Shown in pieces: positions 37,901 to 51,300 of a DNA stretch of 64,000 nucleotides. Location of the stretch: assembly GCA_947247005.1 (NCBI GenBank), contig OX365955.1:40155822-40219821 (forward strand), in the 5' to 3' direction. The stretch is from Spisula solida. Lineage: Eukaryota > Mollusca > Bivalvia > Venerida > Mactridae. Position numbers and translations under genes: made by a program. How positions within the stretch are numbered: position 1 is the first letter of the stretch; each line of letters begins with the position of its first letter. A model generated the notes under the pieces. That model saw nothing but the letters and a program-made list of their open reading frames with translations, was not told where the DNA came from and did no database searches.

Positions 37901-40900
37901 TATTTTAGTATATATACCCTTCATTAGCCCATCATTGACATGTTTTGCAATACAAATAATTAACCAAAACGATTTGCTCCGAACTTACTTTTTTCAGTAT
38001 AACAGATTTATGATAATTTACGATGATTAACGTCAGTTCGTTGTGGTTTAAGGGGATGGACGAGTTAATGAGCAACCTGGCTTAGCATCGCTGCATACCC
38101 TTCTAGTACGTGAGCACAATCGTCTTGCTCATGGACTGTCGAAAGTGAATCCTCACTGGAATGATCAGCGGCTGTTTGAAGAAGCCAGGAAAATCAACAT
38201 TGGGGAATGGCAACATATTATGTATTATGAATTTCTTCCGTTGATTTTGAACGAAAGATTTATGACTAAGTATGGACTCCACGTCAAGGTATGTATCGGA
38301 ATGACTTAACATTTCTCATATCATATTCATGGTCTTATTTTGTGGTTGGTGTGTTGTTTGATATTTATCAATTCTGTTTATTGGGTGTTTGGCAGATTAC
38401 CCAATTTTCATTTTATTATGACATGGAGTACATTTAAGGCACATTCAGAAGTGTATAATAAGCAAATGTCTTGTGTTTTGGGAGTAATTGTACGCAATTA
38501 TTTCGGAGTAATTGTACGCAATTATTTCGGAGTAATTGTATGCAATTATTTCGTGATTAATATTTCTATATGCATTGTATTCCAAAGTGTTTATTCCATC
38601 GACATAAATACTAAAAAAACCTGTGTTTGTGGTCGCCCAAACATCCAGTTTTAATACATTTAGTCTAATTCCAACCATTCGAACAAATACTAATATCGAT
38701 ATACGCACACACTTCCGGGGGATGACAGTTAGGACTTCACAACAAGCTTTTTCAGTCGTTCTTCTGTTGAAACTAAGTCATTCAGCTTGGGCATTCAGTT
38801 TATTGATTGCTGAAAATAGTTCATTCAGATGTTTGACAGCTGGGACTTGGGCGACTCATTTTGTCGTTCGGTTGTGTGTTGGGCATTGTCTCTTGTATGT
38901 TTTCTGTGCTCGGCTGGTTTAGTTGAGTGGTTAAATGAGTGCTGCCTTCCATGCACGACATAAAACCATCTTTTTTTTCAAATAAAACGGTGTCTATGTT
39001 TGATTGTTTATCATTTATTATTGAAACAAGTTTTTGCTAATGACTATATCGTTTATAGCCAAAAGGTTATCAGGACTTTTACAACCCAAAAACAGACGCC
39101 AGTGTTACCAACGCTTTTGCTGTAGCTGTATTCCGATTCGGACATTCGCAAATACATGATATAATTGGAATGGTCAATAAAAATGCTAAGCATGTAATCA
39201 AACCCCAACCACTAGAAAAGCACTTCTTCGACCCTGCTTGGTACCACTCGTTCAAACACAATGGGTTAGAACATGTTCTACGCTGGTCTTCGTCAGAAAA
39301 ATGTCCATTTACAGACAGGTAATGTTCTATTGCTACAAACAAAACATCTACAGAGGTTAATTTATAATTACATTAGAATTACAATCATCATCTTGCACCT
39401 ATCAATGTTTCCCCCCAGGGGGGGGGGGGGCGCATACACGGGACTTTTGCCAGAAGGCTGTTCCCGATAGGCGGGAATTTGACAGAAAGAATGGTGCCGA
39501 GTCCCGGGGAAATATAGTTTGGTCGAAATTTTGATCCCGGGGGGTATGTAAAGCATCTCCAAGTGTGAGGATTTTGACAAATACCCAGGGGTCAGCCCGC
39601 CAACCCCCCCCCCCCCCCCCTCCTGTGGGAAAACATTGAAAGGTCTAGGTAAACATCTCCGAATACGATACAGCGATCAACATGAATAGTACATCTTGGT
39701 CACAATTTTGATCATTAAGATATGCTAGATGCCAATAACGATATAGTCTGTCCAAGAAATAACTGTATGTAAGACTATTAAAGCGCTGATAATTCAGCCT
39801 GATCCTCGACCTTCGTTGTGCATAATTCAACAGCTGATATATTAGGCCTTTTCGACTGGGCTGTTTCGTGAAGCAAGTTTTAGCCTGGTTCCCGTCCCAA
39901 CAATTACAGCACTACTACAGTAATACAACTGTAAAATTAGAACGGGAACCAGACTGTAACATGCTCCACGAAACAGCCCAGTCGAAAAGGCCTAGTATCT
40001 ATATTTATAACCCCGGTTGTATGTTTTCATACTCTATATATAGGTACCCTTTCTTTAACCATATATTCTTATTATTAACCAAAGTCCGAATAGACATGAC
40101 CTCCTGTGGTAACTTCGTTCGACGCCTTACAGCTTAATGTTTCCAACGTTGCGTGTCGCAAACTGTTTTACAAGTAGTACCAATCGTAGCTGTGTGAAGT
40201 TGGCTAAACATACGACATACGACATACGACATTCAAAAAATCGAATGTCGTCCAGCTCGACATACGACATTGGACGACATTCAAAAAATCGTCAAAAATC
40301 GAATGTCGTCCAGCTCGACATTGGACGACATTGGACGACATTCAAAAAATCGAATGTCGTCCAGCTCGACATTGGACGACATTGGACGACATTCAAAAAA
40401 TCATCTAAAATCGAATGTCGTCCAGCTCGACATTGGACGCCATTGGACGACATTCAAAAAATCATCAAAAATCGAATGTCGTCCAGCTCGACATTGGACG
40501 ACATTGGACGACATTCAAAAAAATCGTCTAAAATCGAATGTCGTCCAGCTCGACATTGGACGACATTGGACGACATTCAAAAAATCATCTAAAATCGAAT
40601 GTCGACCGGCTCGACATTGGACGACATTGGACGACATTCAAAAAATGGTAAAAAATCGAATGTCGACCGGCTCGACATTGGACGACATTGGACGACATTC
40701 AAAAGGTTGTCAGTAATTGAATGCCTTGCAGCTCGAAGACGTTAAAACATAGTTGAGATGATGTTAGTAGTCAGACATTTAGACAAGCTGTAATAATTTT
40801 GGTCATTTCGAATCATCATTCGGAATGTGTTTCAAATTTTTAGTTTTTATTAATTCCGACTCATTCGGACCCATTCCGGCTGATTCGAGATTCGTATGAT

Positions 40901-43900
40901 TGGGGTATCAATTACGTCTATCGCAAGCCCGATACCTGTAAAAACTACATACACATGGGTAACGAACTAGTATGTGTTTATCCACGTCCCTATTGTTTCG
41001 CTTACCAATCATGATGTAATAGTGTATGTTGAACGCATAGCTAGACTGATTCTGACCCTGTGGTTCGGCTGTGCACTTTCCACTAACGGAAGTGTACACA
41101 GCATTACTCAAGTTTTGCGGTCAAACCTCGTAAGTTTTTTCGATTTGTTTTATGTCATTTCATGCACATTATGAAATGAATAATAACCAAACCAGCATTG
41201 GAGACTACATATGTACATAAATATCAAATTGCATCACATATAATTTCAGGTGTATTCGTAAGTAATATGGCGTCCATCTTTGACGTCATTTTTGATTCCC
41301 GGGTTCGTACACTATGTTGACAATTCATGCCGACAGTTACATATTCCATATATAAACCAAATCACTGTACAACTTATTGTGATACTATACAATTTAACTT
41401 TTATGACTTATTGTGATTGAAATATCCGGTTATTTCCCATCACTGTACGACTTATTGCACTACTTTACAAGTCAACGTGTACTCCTTATTGTGATAACCG
41501 GAGTTGACTCGTTTATACACTGTTCTATTAGTATTTAACATTGCTTGTTGCATTTTAGTTGTCACCTACCCATGAATAGGCTACTTTTGTGCCGAGTGTC
41601 ACTCGACTCTTAGGCACCGTGGACAGCAACTGTAGATACTAGTATACAACAGACGGACGAACAAGAGCATTCAAAATATTATCTTAAATCCTTGTCAGGC
41701 TGCCTGAACATAACTATTAATTATTGAACAAACACAGGTTTAGATTAAATGTCCGTGACTTTATTAACAGAACTATTATTATAACAAATATTCCAGTTGA
41801 CACAAGAAAAGTATAAAGTAAACCCAAAATATCCGGTAATATCGCAAAGCAACTCGCAAATCTACCAAACTATTCACGATTTACTGAAAGTACAAAAGTC
41901 TTAGCATATCTATAAACTCCCCTAACCAAATTGATTAAGTAAATAAAACTATATTTTGTTATGTTTCCGATTGTTAGACGATTTTTTGAATGTCGTCCAA
42001 TGTCGTCCAATGTCGAGCTGGACGACATTCGATTTTTGATGATTTTTTGAATGTCGTCCAATGTCGTCCAATGTCGAGCTGGACGACATTCGATTTTAGA
42101 CGATTTTTTGAATGTCGTCCAATGTCGTCCAATGTCGAGCTGGACGACATTCGATTTTTGACGATTTTTTGAATGTCGTCCAATGTCGTCCAATGTCGTC
42201 CAATGTCGAGCTGGACGACATTCGATTTTAGACGATTTTTTGAATGTCGTCCAATGTCGTCCAATGTCGAGCTGGACGACATTTGATTTTAGACGATTTT
42301 TTGAATGTCGTCCAATGTCGTCCAATGTCGAGCTGGACGACATTCGATTTTAGATGATTTTTTGAATGTCGTCCAATGTCGTCCAATGTCGAGCTGGACG
42401 ACATTCGATTTTAGATGATTTTTTGAATGTCGTCCAATGTCGTCCAATGTCGAGCTGGACGACATTCGATTTTAGATGATTTTTTGAATGTCGTCCAATG
42501 TCGTCCAATGTCGAGCTGGACGACATTCGATTTTAGACGATTTTTTGAATGTCGTCCAATGTCGTCCAATGTCGAGCTGGACGACATTCGATTTTTGATG
42601 ATTTTTTGAATGTCGTCCAATGTCGTATGTCGAGCTGGACGACATTCGATTTTTTGAATGTCGTCCAATGTCGTATGTCGAGCTGGACGACATTCGATTT
42701 TTTGAATGTCGTCCAATGTCGTATGTCGAGCTGGACGACATTCGATTTTTTGAATGTCGTCCAATGTCGTATGTCGAGCTGGACGACATTCGATTTTTTG
42801 AATGTCGTATGTCGTATGTTGAGCCAACTTCACACAGCTACCAATCGTGCGTTTGTAACGTCATGTTTTGATAACGGGTTGGTTTTGATCGTGCATTGAT
42901 ATATACATTTGTAGTTGTATATATATATGGTATCAATATACATGTAGTAAAGTACAGATAATTTAGCTTGATCCTATTCTATTAGCATAAATTAACAGAT
43001 GATGTATTGTCTATATGTAATATGAACAAATGCATTCCATCCAGCGGGGATTTCCCATCAGATTTTTTGATAATCTGATCGAAGAAAAAAATGACTTTGG
43101 AATTTGTTTGCTCTACTACAGAGACTATAGATCTAGCCTCTGGCTGCCAGGCAGCACCACATAGAAAACCAGGCGAACAAATACTTCGAAAAGAGTGTTT
43201 TCCAATCTAAGAGACGGGTTGCACAGATATTCCCTATAAATAGTTATTAGTTAATAGTTTTGACGTGACGTCACTTAAAGTATAGGCGATGTCGTCAAAG
43301 TTGCGCGTTTATTATAGTGAAAATAAGTAGCTATACATATGATTAAAAGAACATTATATTTGTGACTTTCCACATTGAATTTATTAAACTCGTTGAATAA
43401 AATCGATAAAATGCTCGACAGAGCCTCACATTTTATTATTTTATTAAACTCGTTTAATAAATTCAATATGAAAAGACACTCATGTAATATCCTCTTTTTA
43501 TATTTCAATTCAACATAATTTTATTCACAAGTTGGCGCGCTATGTCGTGCGACGACGTCGCGTTAACGTGCGATGACGTCGCGTTAAATGATGTGACGTC
43601 AATTCCGACGTCGCCATATTGTTTTATTTACGTTGGATTAAATAAGATATAGAGGATATTACATGAGTGTCTTTTCATATTGAATGTATTAAACGAGTTG
43701 AATAAAATAATAAAATGCGAGGCTCTGCCGAGTTTAATAAATTCAATGTGGAAAGTCACAAATGTAATGTTCTTTTTATCACATGTTAGCCTTTTCCGGC
43801 CGAAACATAAAAAACGCTACTTATTTTTCAGTATAATAAACGCGCAACTTGGACGACGTTGCCTATCCTTTGAATGACGTCGCGTGATTGCTTTATTACA

Positions 43901-46900
43901 CTAGGGTATTATCAAAAATAAATAATGGCTTTATTACGCTACCGCGACGTCAAACATGTGATAAATGTATTTTTTCAATAATTTTCATGATTTGAATCAG
44001 GCTTAACGTTATGAAAGAATATGTTAGGACTCAAAAGTTTCGCATTTTGAATACTTTCAACCATTCACTTCTTTCGACTCCGCAATTTTCTAAACCGGAA
44101 ATAACTTTTTCTAAAACGATTAGTACCGATTCAAAACTTTGAAGAACATAGACACGTGCGTGTTACTGGTATGGGTATTTACAATTTGTTCGCAGAAATT
44201 CATAAATCAAACGCAAGAACTTGTTATATATTCAAGTATACAGTAAAGGTAAGGATCAGACCCAATTCTCAGTGCTGTACTCCTTATTACACATGTCGTG
44301 AATTTTTAAATAAAATAATCCAAATACATAAACGTTAAGTTGTTTGTTTGTTTGTGTTAAAATGAACGTTTTTTATAGTTCATTATTTATAATAAGCCAA
44401 TATATTATATGTTTAAACAACATTGGTCACTTAACAATAATTTATGAGCATTTTCCTTTTTATGTGTTGATCATCCCTCATGTACATTTAACGTGTGCTT
44501 CTTAAAATGGGGAGTAGACTCATTGATTAGTTTAAAACCTTTAACTGCTGCACGCTTTTCAGTGGAATATAGTAATATTTACAACCATTCTACATTCCTT
44601 GCTTACTCACTTGGATCAGAACACGAGTTTTTCGTGCACAATTTGTAGACCGATACGTAGTATTTTTATTTACAAACTACTTGATCCCGGTTGTGCATCC
44701 AATACGTATCACCTGCGCTAGAATATCGAGAACTAGTATAGCTGTTTGCAGTGGTCACATGTTCGAAAGTTTATCCAGTAAAATAGCTTGTATCATCGGG
44801 TGTTCGGCTTTACAAACATGGAAGTCCGATGAACATTTTTAGATTTCAAAATGATAGAATGACCGCACTAGCGCTTGTGTTACTTTTCAGAGGTGATATT
44901 TTGGTTATAGTTTTAGTTATTATACGCTCATCAAACCATGGCATTGTTTTTGTCGACACTCCTGTGTGAAGAGCCCTATAGTATGGTAAGGGCCTGTCCA
45001 CATTTTTGTCCTGTTTTTTTTTTCAGTATATTTTCAACATGTATGCATTTGTAACGGTTCGAGTGCGATATATTTTGACATAAGATTGGTTGTATCTCGA
45101 AGATAAATGTATAAGCTTGCTACTGGAGAAAACAGTATGTGATTAATTGCCTTTCGAAAAGTTACAAGACTGTTTGTAAAGTTGGTGGTGTCGCAATTTT
45201 GATACCAGTTACGTCCCTGTTAATCTATATCTAGTGATTGAGAGACCAGTGAGTCGATACAGAGCCCTATGGTTTACCGTACTATACATAGCGATACGGG
45301 TTACAATTCTGAATAGTGTATGTCGTGTTGGCTACAGATTTAAATGACTTCCACATATAGAGTAAGAAATGTCTTCAACATGTGGAGTAAGACATGTCTT
45401 CAACATATGGAGTAATAAATGTCTTCCGCGTGTGGAGTAGTTGTTAATTGTTTGCAGAAGAGCTATTTTGTACTAGTTGTTAATTAATTCCCGGAAAACT
45501 TGTCAGGTCAAATTACTGCCGTAGTATATAAAATATTGTTTTATAAATTAACCAGAACTATAGCGATAAAATAATAATCAAATATATATACTAATGCATT
45601 TCAGGGCCATTGAGGATAGCGTTCGTCAGACGCTGTTTCGAGATGGTAAAATGGAAGCATCAGACTTAATTTCACTGAACATTCAAAGGTAGAGTCTAGT
45701 TACATCATCTATATACTGTTACATTTCGTGGAATTTGATTGATTGAAACAATATTTATTTCCATAGATATGCATTGTTATGTCTTACATAGACAAGATTC
45801 TTGAAAAAAAGAGGTACAATCATTAGTTACAAGTATAAATGGATTATTTAGGTCGGTCACTTGTTCACATAACATTGTGTACATAAACATTGCAATTTCT
45901 CTTATTAAAGTCTTATTTTAATAGATATTATATGTATTAGTATGTAGCTTAGTGAATAAGGTATGGGTTTTCACTGCCTTTTTCTCCAATCAAAATGTTT
46001 AAAACATTAAAACTACTTTGTTATGAGATTGCAATGTTTGTATGCAAGTGTCAGACCTAATTAAACGGGATGTACGTTTAATTAGGTATATTATATTAAC
46101 TTTCGATAAGGATTGGATATGTAATTTGAAATTTGCACAACTTTTGAACAGCGAAAATCAATGTACGATAAAAAAAAACTATCATTGTTTGTGCACAAAA
46201 GTTTTGAATTAAGATCACTACTACAGTCCGTGCAGGATAATGTGGCAGTCACGTGACACAATGTGGACACTGTCAATTGATTGAATTAGGTAAACCATGG
46301 TGAAGGTTTGTGATTATAAATCATTCTAACCATCCATCCTTTCAAACATGCTTCATAGCCGAGTGGTTTAGTGCGTAGATACTTCCTAACGATATCGATA
46401 TTTTTGTCCGCGAGTTCGAAACCTTGTCCAGTTGTATGTATTTTTTTATTTCTTTTTCTCATCTTTATAAATTTAAAAGCTAAGAGTTTTACAGAAAAAT
46501 GGCTTAAATAATCAGTTCTATCCAATAGTGATACAAACCTGTAATTAAAGTTATTAAGTCTATTATTAAAGAGTGTATAGCCTAAATATACATGTACACA
46601 ATCAACGTATTGTACATGTATTATAATTAAAGCACAATAATTTTTATTGCTAGTACTTAGGTATTGTAACTACCAACACGAAGCCACAGATACATTATCT
46701 GAGTGTGACTGTAACTCAGACCATGATACAGCAGATGAAGTGATGTAAAATTATTTTGTATTGTAATGATTGTGTGTTCTTGTCATAAAAGTTGAATTGA
46801 ATTAAAAATAATTTTATCATGACCATAATAAAACAAGAAACATATATAATTAACAAATTATAAATTCTCTCGAAAAGAATATGAAACAACATTAAAAATA

Positions 46901-48282
46901 TTGTGATGAATTCAAAAAAAATACTAAAGACTGCTTTGATGAGTTGAACTTGAATCGCTCAGTTACAATTCCTGTGCGTTACCACCTGAGCTATTACAGC
47001 ATACATAACTACTTGCAATTATTTAGTGCTTATATTACATTGTAATTAGTCAAGCATGAAGATAAGGCCAAGCAATTTAACTGCCTGGATAACTGTCTAT
47101 GTTAAATGTTAAATTTCGTCGTTGAATGGATGGTAAAGGATTATCTGCACAAGGCAGTCATACTAGTCTGAAAGGTAAACAAACACTAGTCCATATTAAG
47201 TCTGTATTTCAACAGTTACCACTTACATAGTATTTAATGAAACGGACAAACAACAAACAATTAGATTCTTTTAAAGTTATCTGTAATCAATATCACGTAT
47301 TACCTGTCGTGAAATAGACTCGACTGCCACATTATCTAGCACGAACTATATACTTCTTATTGTAAGTCCCAATTCTCCTCTTGCCAACTATTATCTTTTT
47401 CTGTTATACACACATGTTCGTATGTATAGTCCAGTTAGTATATTGTGACAGTGACGTTGCAGTTTATGTGTACGCAAAAAATCAAAACCATTGTCTCTAC
47501 AGGTAGAGTGAAGTTTAGTATGTTACTTTAGCACTGATCATAGTTGTTTGTACAGTATAAGCCTTTATATTTGGTTTTACACCGTTATAGTTGACTCGAC
47601 CGCTGCGTCACTGGATATTTATCCTGACTGGACTATATTTCTAGTTTAACTTTAATATATGCACATTTATTAAATTACATGTATAACTCATTAACAAATT
47701 TGAAAATGCTTATACATATACGTATATGTATGTACACTGTTTATAATTATGTTCTTGTACCATCATTGACATGATATGTTTATACTTGTATATATGTTTG
47801 TGGAATGATAGGCTAATAGCCTTTTTCTGAATAAAAGCTATCATCTATGTAAACAAATCAATTGGGACTTATATATTGCCATTAAACATAATTGTCAAAT
47901 GAGTTTCCTCGTAAAATAAAGTCTTTATTATTATTATTATTATTATTATTACATTGCCTGGGAATGTGATAAAATGGCAAATGTGTTGGGTGATGAAACT
48001 TGGAATTGAAAGAACTGACTGAAGAACTTCTTGTTACATATTTCGAACATCACTTAATAATTCAAATCCATTTGATGGTCATGACTGGTATATCAGCATT
48101 ATTGTGAAAAGTTTCGTAACGTAGAAATCATATAATAACTGATTAGGATGATACAATATAACCGTTTCTTTCACAGTCTAGGGAAATACATACTATGTCT
48201 CTGTTGTTTCAATGTTTTACTTTTAAGGGCCTTACGGCAGATTGACAATTAAGTCAAGAAAGCTTCCTCCATAGATAAAGTC

Positions 48283-48327
<45 letters not shown>

Positions 48328-51300
48328 GCACTAAATGTTGCTGCTTCTTGTGCCACATGGCTTTCCAATACACGTGTTTCTGAAGACATTGAGGATAGCA
48401 ACATATTGGCTGCTTAAAATGTGTGATTGCTTCCATCAAATGACCTTTAGGTCGTTGAAAAAACAATGCCGAACAAAGCCTTTATCTCCACCCGTGTTTA
48501 AACCCGGGTCGCCTGATCAGGCGGCAAGCGCGCTAACCATTGAGCTACGGAGGCACATTGTTACTGGAAACATGTTTCGAGCTATAAGGAATCTTTATTC
48601 GTCAGTATCGTCATGTGTCAGGGTGAATCATTTCAAGACAGAATGGTTTGACATTCATTGTGGATTAAGACAAGGCTGTGTCTTATCACCTATTCTGTTC
48701 AATTTGTACATTAATGATCTTGCCATATATTTGAAGTCGTTCAACATTGGATTAACTATTGATGACTGTTGTGTATGTATTCTTATGTATGCAATGGTAT
48801 TGTTTTATTAGCTGAAACCAGTACAGATCTTCAAGTTCTTTTGAATGCTCTAAATGACTGGTGCTCGTTGAATGACATGGCTATAAACAGCACAAAAAGT
48901 AATGTTGTACATTTCCGACCGAAGTCTCTTGCAAAAACTGATATGATTTTTAAATGCGGTGATAATTTGTTAAATGTTGTTGATAAATATACATATCTTG
49001 GTATATTATTTAACGAATACATGGACTTTGAAATTACGGCTAAGGCTGTTGCCCAGAGTGCCAATCGAGCGTTAGGCCTTGTCATTGCTAAATGTAAGCT
49101 CCTAGGTGGTGTTCCATACAATGTATTTTCTAAGCTCTACGACTCAATAGTTTGGCCAGTTATAGGTTATGGCGCCGCTATATGGGGTCATAACAACTTT
49201 TCCTGTATAAATGCCGTACAGAATAGAGCGATGAGGTATTTTCTTGGTGTTGGTAAATATACCCCCAACGCAGCTGTCATTGGTGAAATGGCATGGAGAC
49301 CTTCGTCTGTCCGACAGTGGAGTTGTATTTCTAACTTCTGGTGTAGATTGGGTAATATGGACGTTTCTAGGCTTAATAAGCGCATAGCACTCTGGGCAAA
49401 CAGGCTAGCGGGTACAGCTTGTAAAAACTGGTTTTATTCTGTTAAGCACAAGTTATCGTCACTTGGTTTAACTGATCATATTGACATTGCTTTGCCAATT
49501 CCTAAATTAAGTTTTAAGAAATCAGTTGAAGAGAGTATGTTGAATCTTTTTCAAATTGATTGGCTCCATTCAATACAAAATGTATCTAGTACAAATGGAA
49601 GGGGTAGAAATAAACTCCGTACATACCGTTTATTTAAAAACACATTTACTGTTGAACCTTATTGTACCATGATTTTATCTTTTTGTCATAGGTCAGCATT
49701 TAGTAAATTTAGATGTGGTGTAGCGCCCATCCGTCTCGAAACTGGAAGATACGAAAACTTGCCAATCAGCGAAAGGAAATGTCCGTTTTGTAATTCCGTA
49801 GAGGATGAATGTCATGTTATTTTAGATTGTAATTTATATAATGATATTAGGGTGAAAATGCTGGCAAAAGCAATAGCAATCTGTGATACATTTGAAAATC
49901 TGCCAAATACTGATAAACTTGTCATTTTATTTACACATCCAGCTCTGATTAGGTTATGTGCCAAAACCTGCTTTGATATTTTAAAACGTAGATCATTTTA
50001 CCTTTGTAAATAATGTAACTTATTTATTTATTCATATTTCCTGTTTTACAGATCCTATGTAGCAATTGTTATTCAGTTTATTTTCGATCTGATCGAAGGT
50101 GATAAATTTATTTTAAAACGTTTTGTAACTATACACATTAGTGTGATTTTGATTTTCAGTGTTTTATTTGATAGATATTTTAGGGCAGTTTTTATAATTA
50201 GAATAACAATGGTTACATAGATTTATATTGTAAATGTTTAATGAAATTGTGATTTGATAGTCTCTTATAATTCTTTTAGAATGGCTTTGTACTGTGATAT
50301 ATGTTTTGTAAATTGTATAGTTTATGTGTACAGAGATGAGACTTAAATAAAGATATATATATTGTTGCCGTGGATAGCTGACTGGTCTCGCGCGTTCGTA
50401 CTATACATTGCTAAGCATGTCGCCGTACAGTATAGGTGCAAATCCAACTATACAATGTACACGTGCAAACTATTTAACATAAGCTTCACTGTTCTGTGTG
50501 TTTGTTTGTGTGTTTGTCATTTGTTTTACCTCATGGGTAAATATCATATTACTTTCTGGTTATTAGAATATAAACTTGTCAAACTTGTTATTTACTGTAG
50601 AGGCCGTGATCATGGTACGCCAAGTTACACAGCTTTTCGTGGATGGTGCAACCTCAGTCCAGTTATACATTTTGGTACAGGTCATGTGGGCTTAGTGGAT
50701 CATGACAGTAAAACTGCTGCACTATTAAAACAAACATACTCGTAAGTATTCTTAGAATATAACCTACATTATGGGCCAATGAAAACGCCGAATTTTGGCG
50801 GTTAAGTGAAAATTTAATCATTAAAATTTTCTCTTTACAACCTTGACGTCATGCGTTGGCGCTACTTTCTATCGGCCAATCAGAATGCAGAATGTTGTAT
50901 TCTAAGTTAGTTAGAACATATTAAGTAAATTTTAATGACTAAAAAGGACTCGCTTCGCTTCGCTCGCTCCGCCCTTTTTAATCATTAAAATTTACTTAAT
51001 ATGTTCTAACTATAACATAGAGTGATATTAATGTACATGCAAACCGTAAAATAGACGTGTTTATGTAAGGGAGATAACTACGTCAGTCCTATCAGGTTTT
51101 GAATATACTCGTATCCCAATATATCGATTCCCAGAAGTTATAAATGAATTTACAATTCGAGGTAACTGTGGAAAATTGATCGAGATTGGTAATACTAAAC
51201 AAGTAATGTTTTAACAATGGTTCAATCTGCCGTGCGTTCAAGGAAACAAAACGTGACGTACGTAGGTAGGGACATGTGATTGGTTGAACTGTATGTATAA

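Larger units (their letters stand above)
40188..42839. mobile_element. Foldback/Mutator-like element with tandem-repeat inverted ends
   Basis: Outer ends are AGCTGTGTGAAGTTGGCT and its exact inverse. Each is followed inward by CATACGACATACGACATTCA and then an array of a roughly 55-bp unit: about 490 bp on the left (40210-40700) and about 845 bp on the right (41976-42819), in inverse orientation. A 9-bp duplication flanks it. The unit itself is palindromic (GAATGTCGTCCA..TGGACGACATTC). The 1.27-kb core (40701-41975) has no frame over about 70 codons, so no transposase is visible. Long tandem-repeat TIRs and 9-bp duplications are features of Drosophila foldback elements and of Mutator-like elements. 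It sits in peroxidase intron 10. Confidence 0.85.

Noticed and set aside
40137..42899. Open frames of 60-157 codons with repeating peptides such as STLDDIGRHSK and NVVQLDIGRHW
   Set aside because: Shadows of the palindromic 55-bp array; the same peptides arise in several frames and on both strands.
50362..50600. Long 5' extension of peroxidase exon 12
   Set aside because: Intron sequence that happens to be open; it lacks homology and the acceptor tttactgtag at 50591-50600 gives the correct phase.
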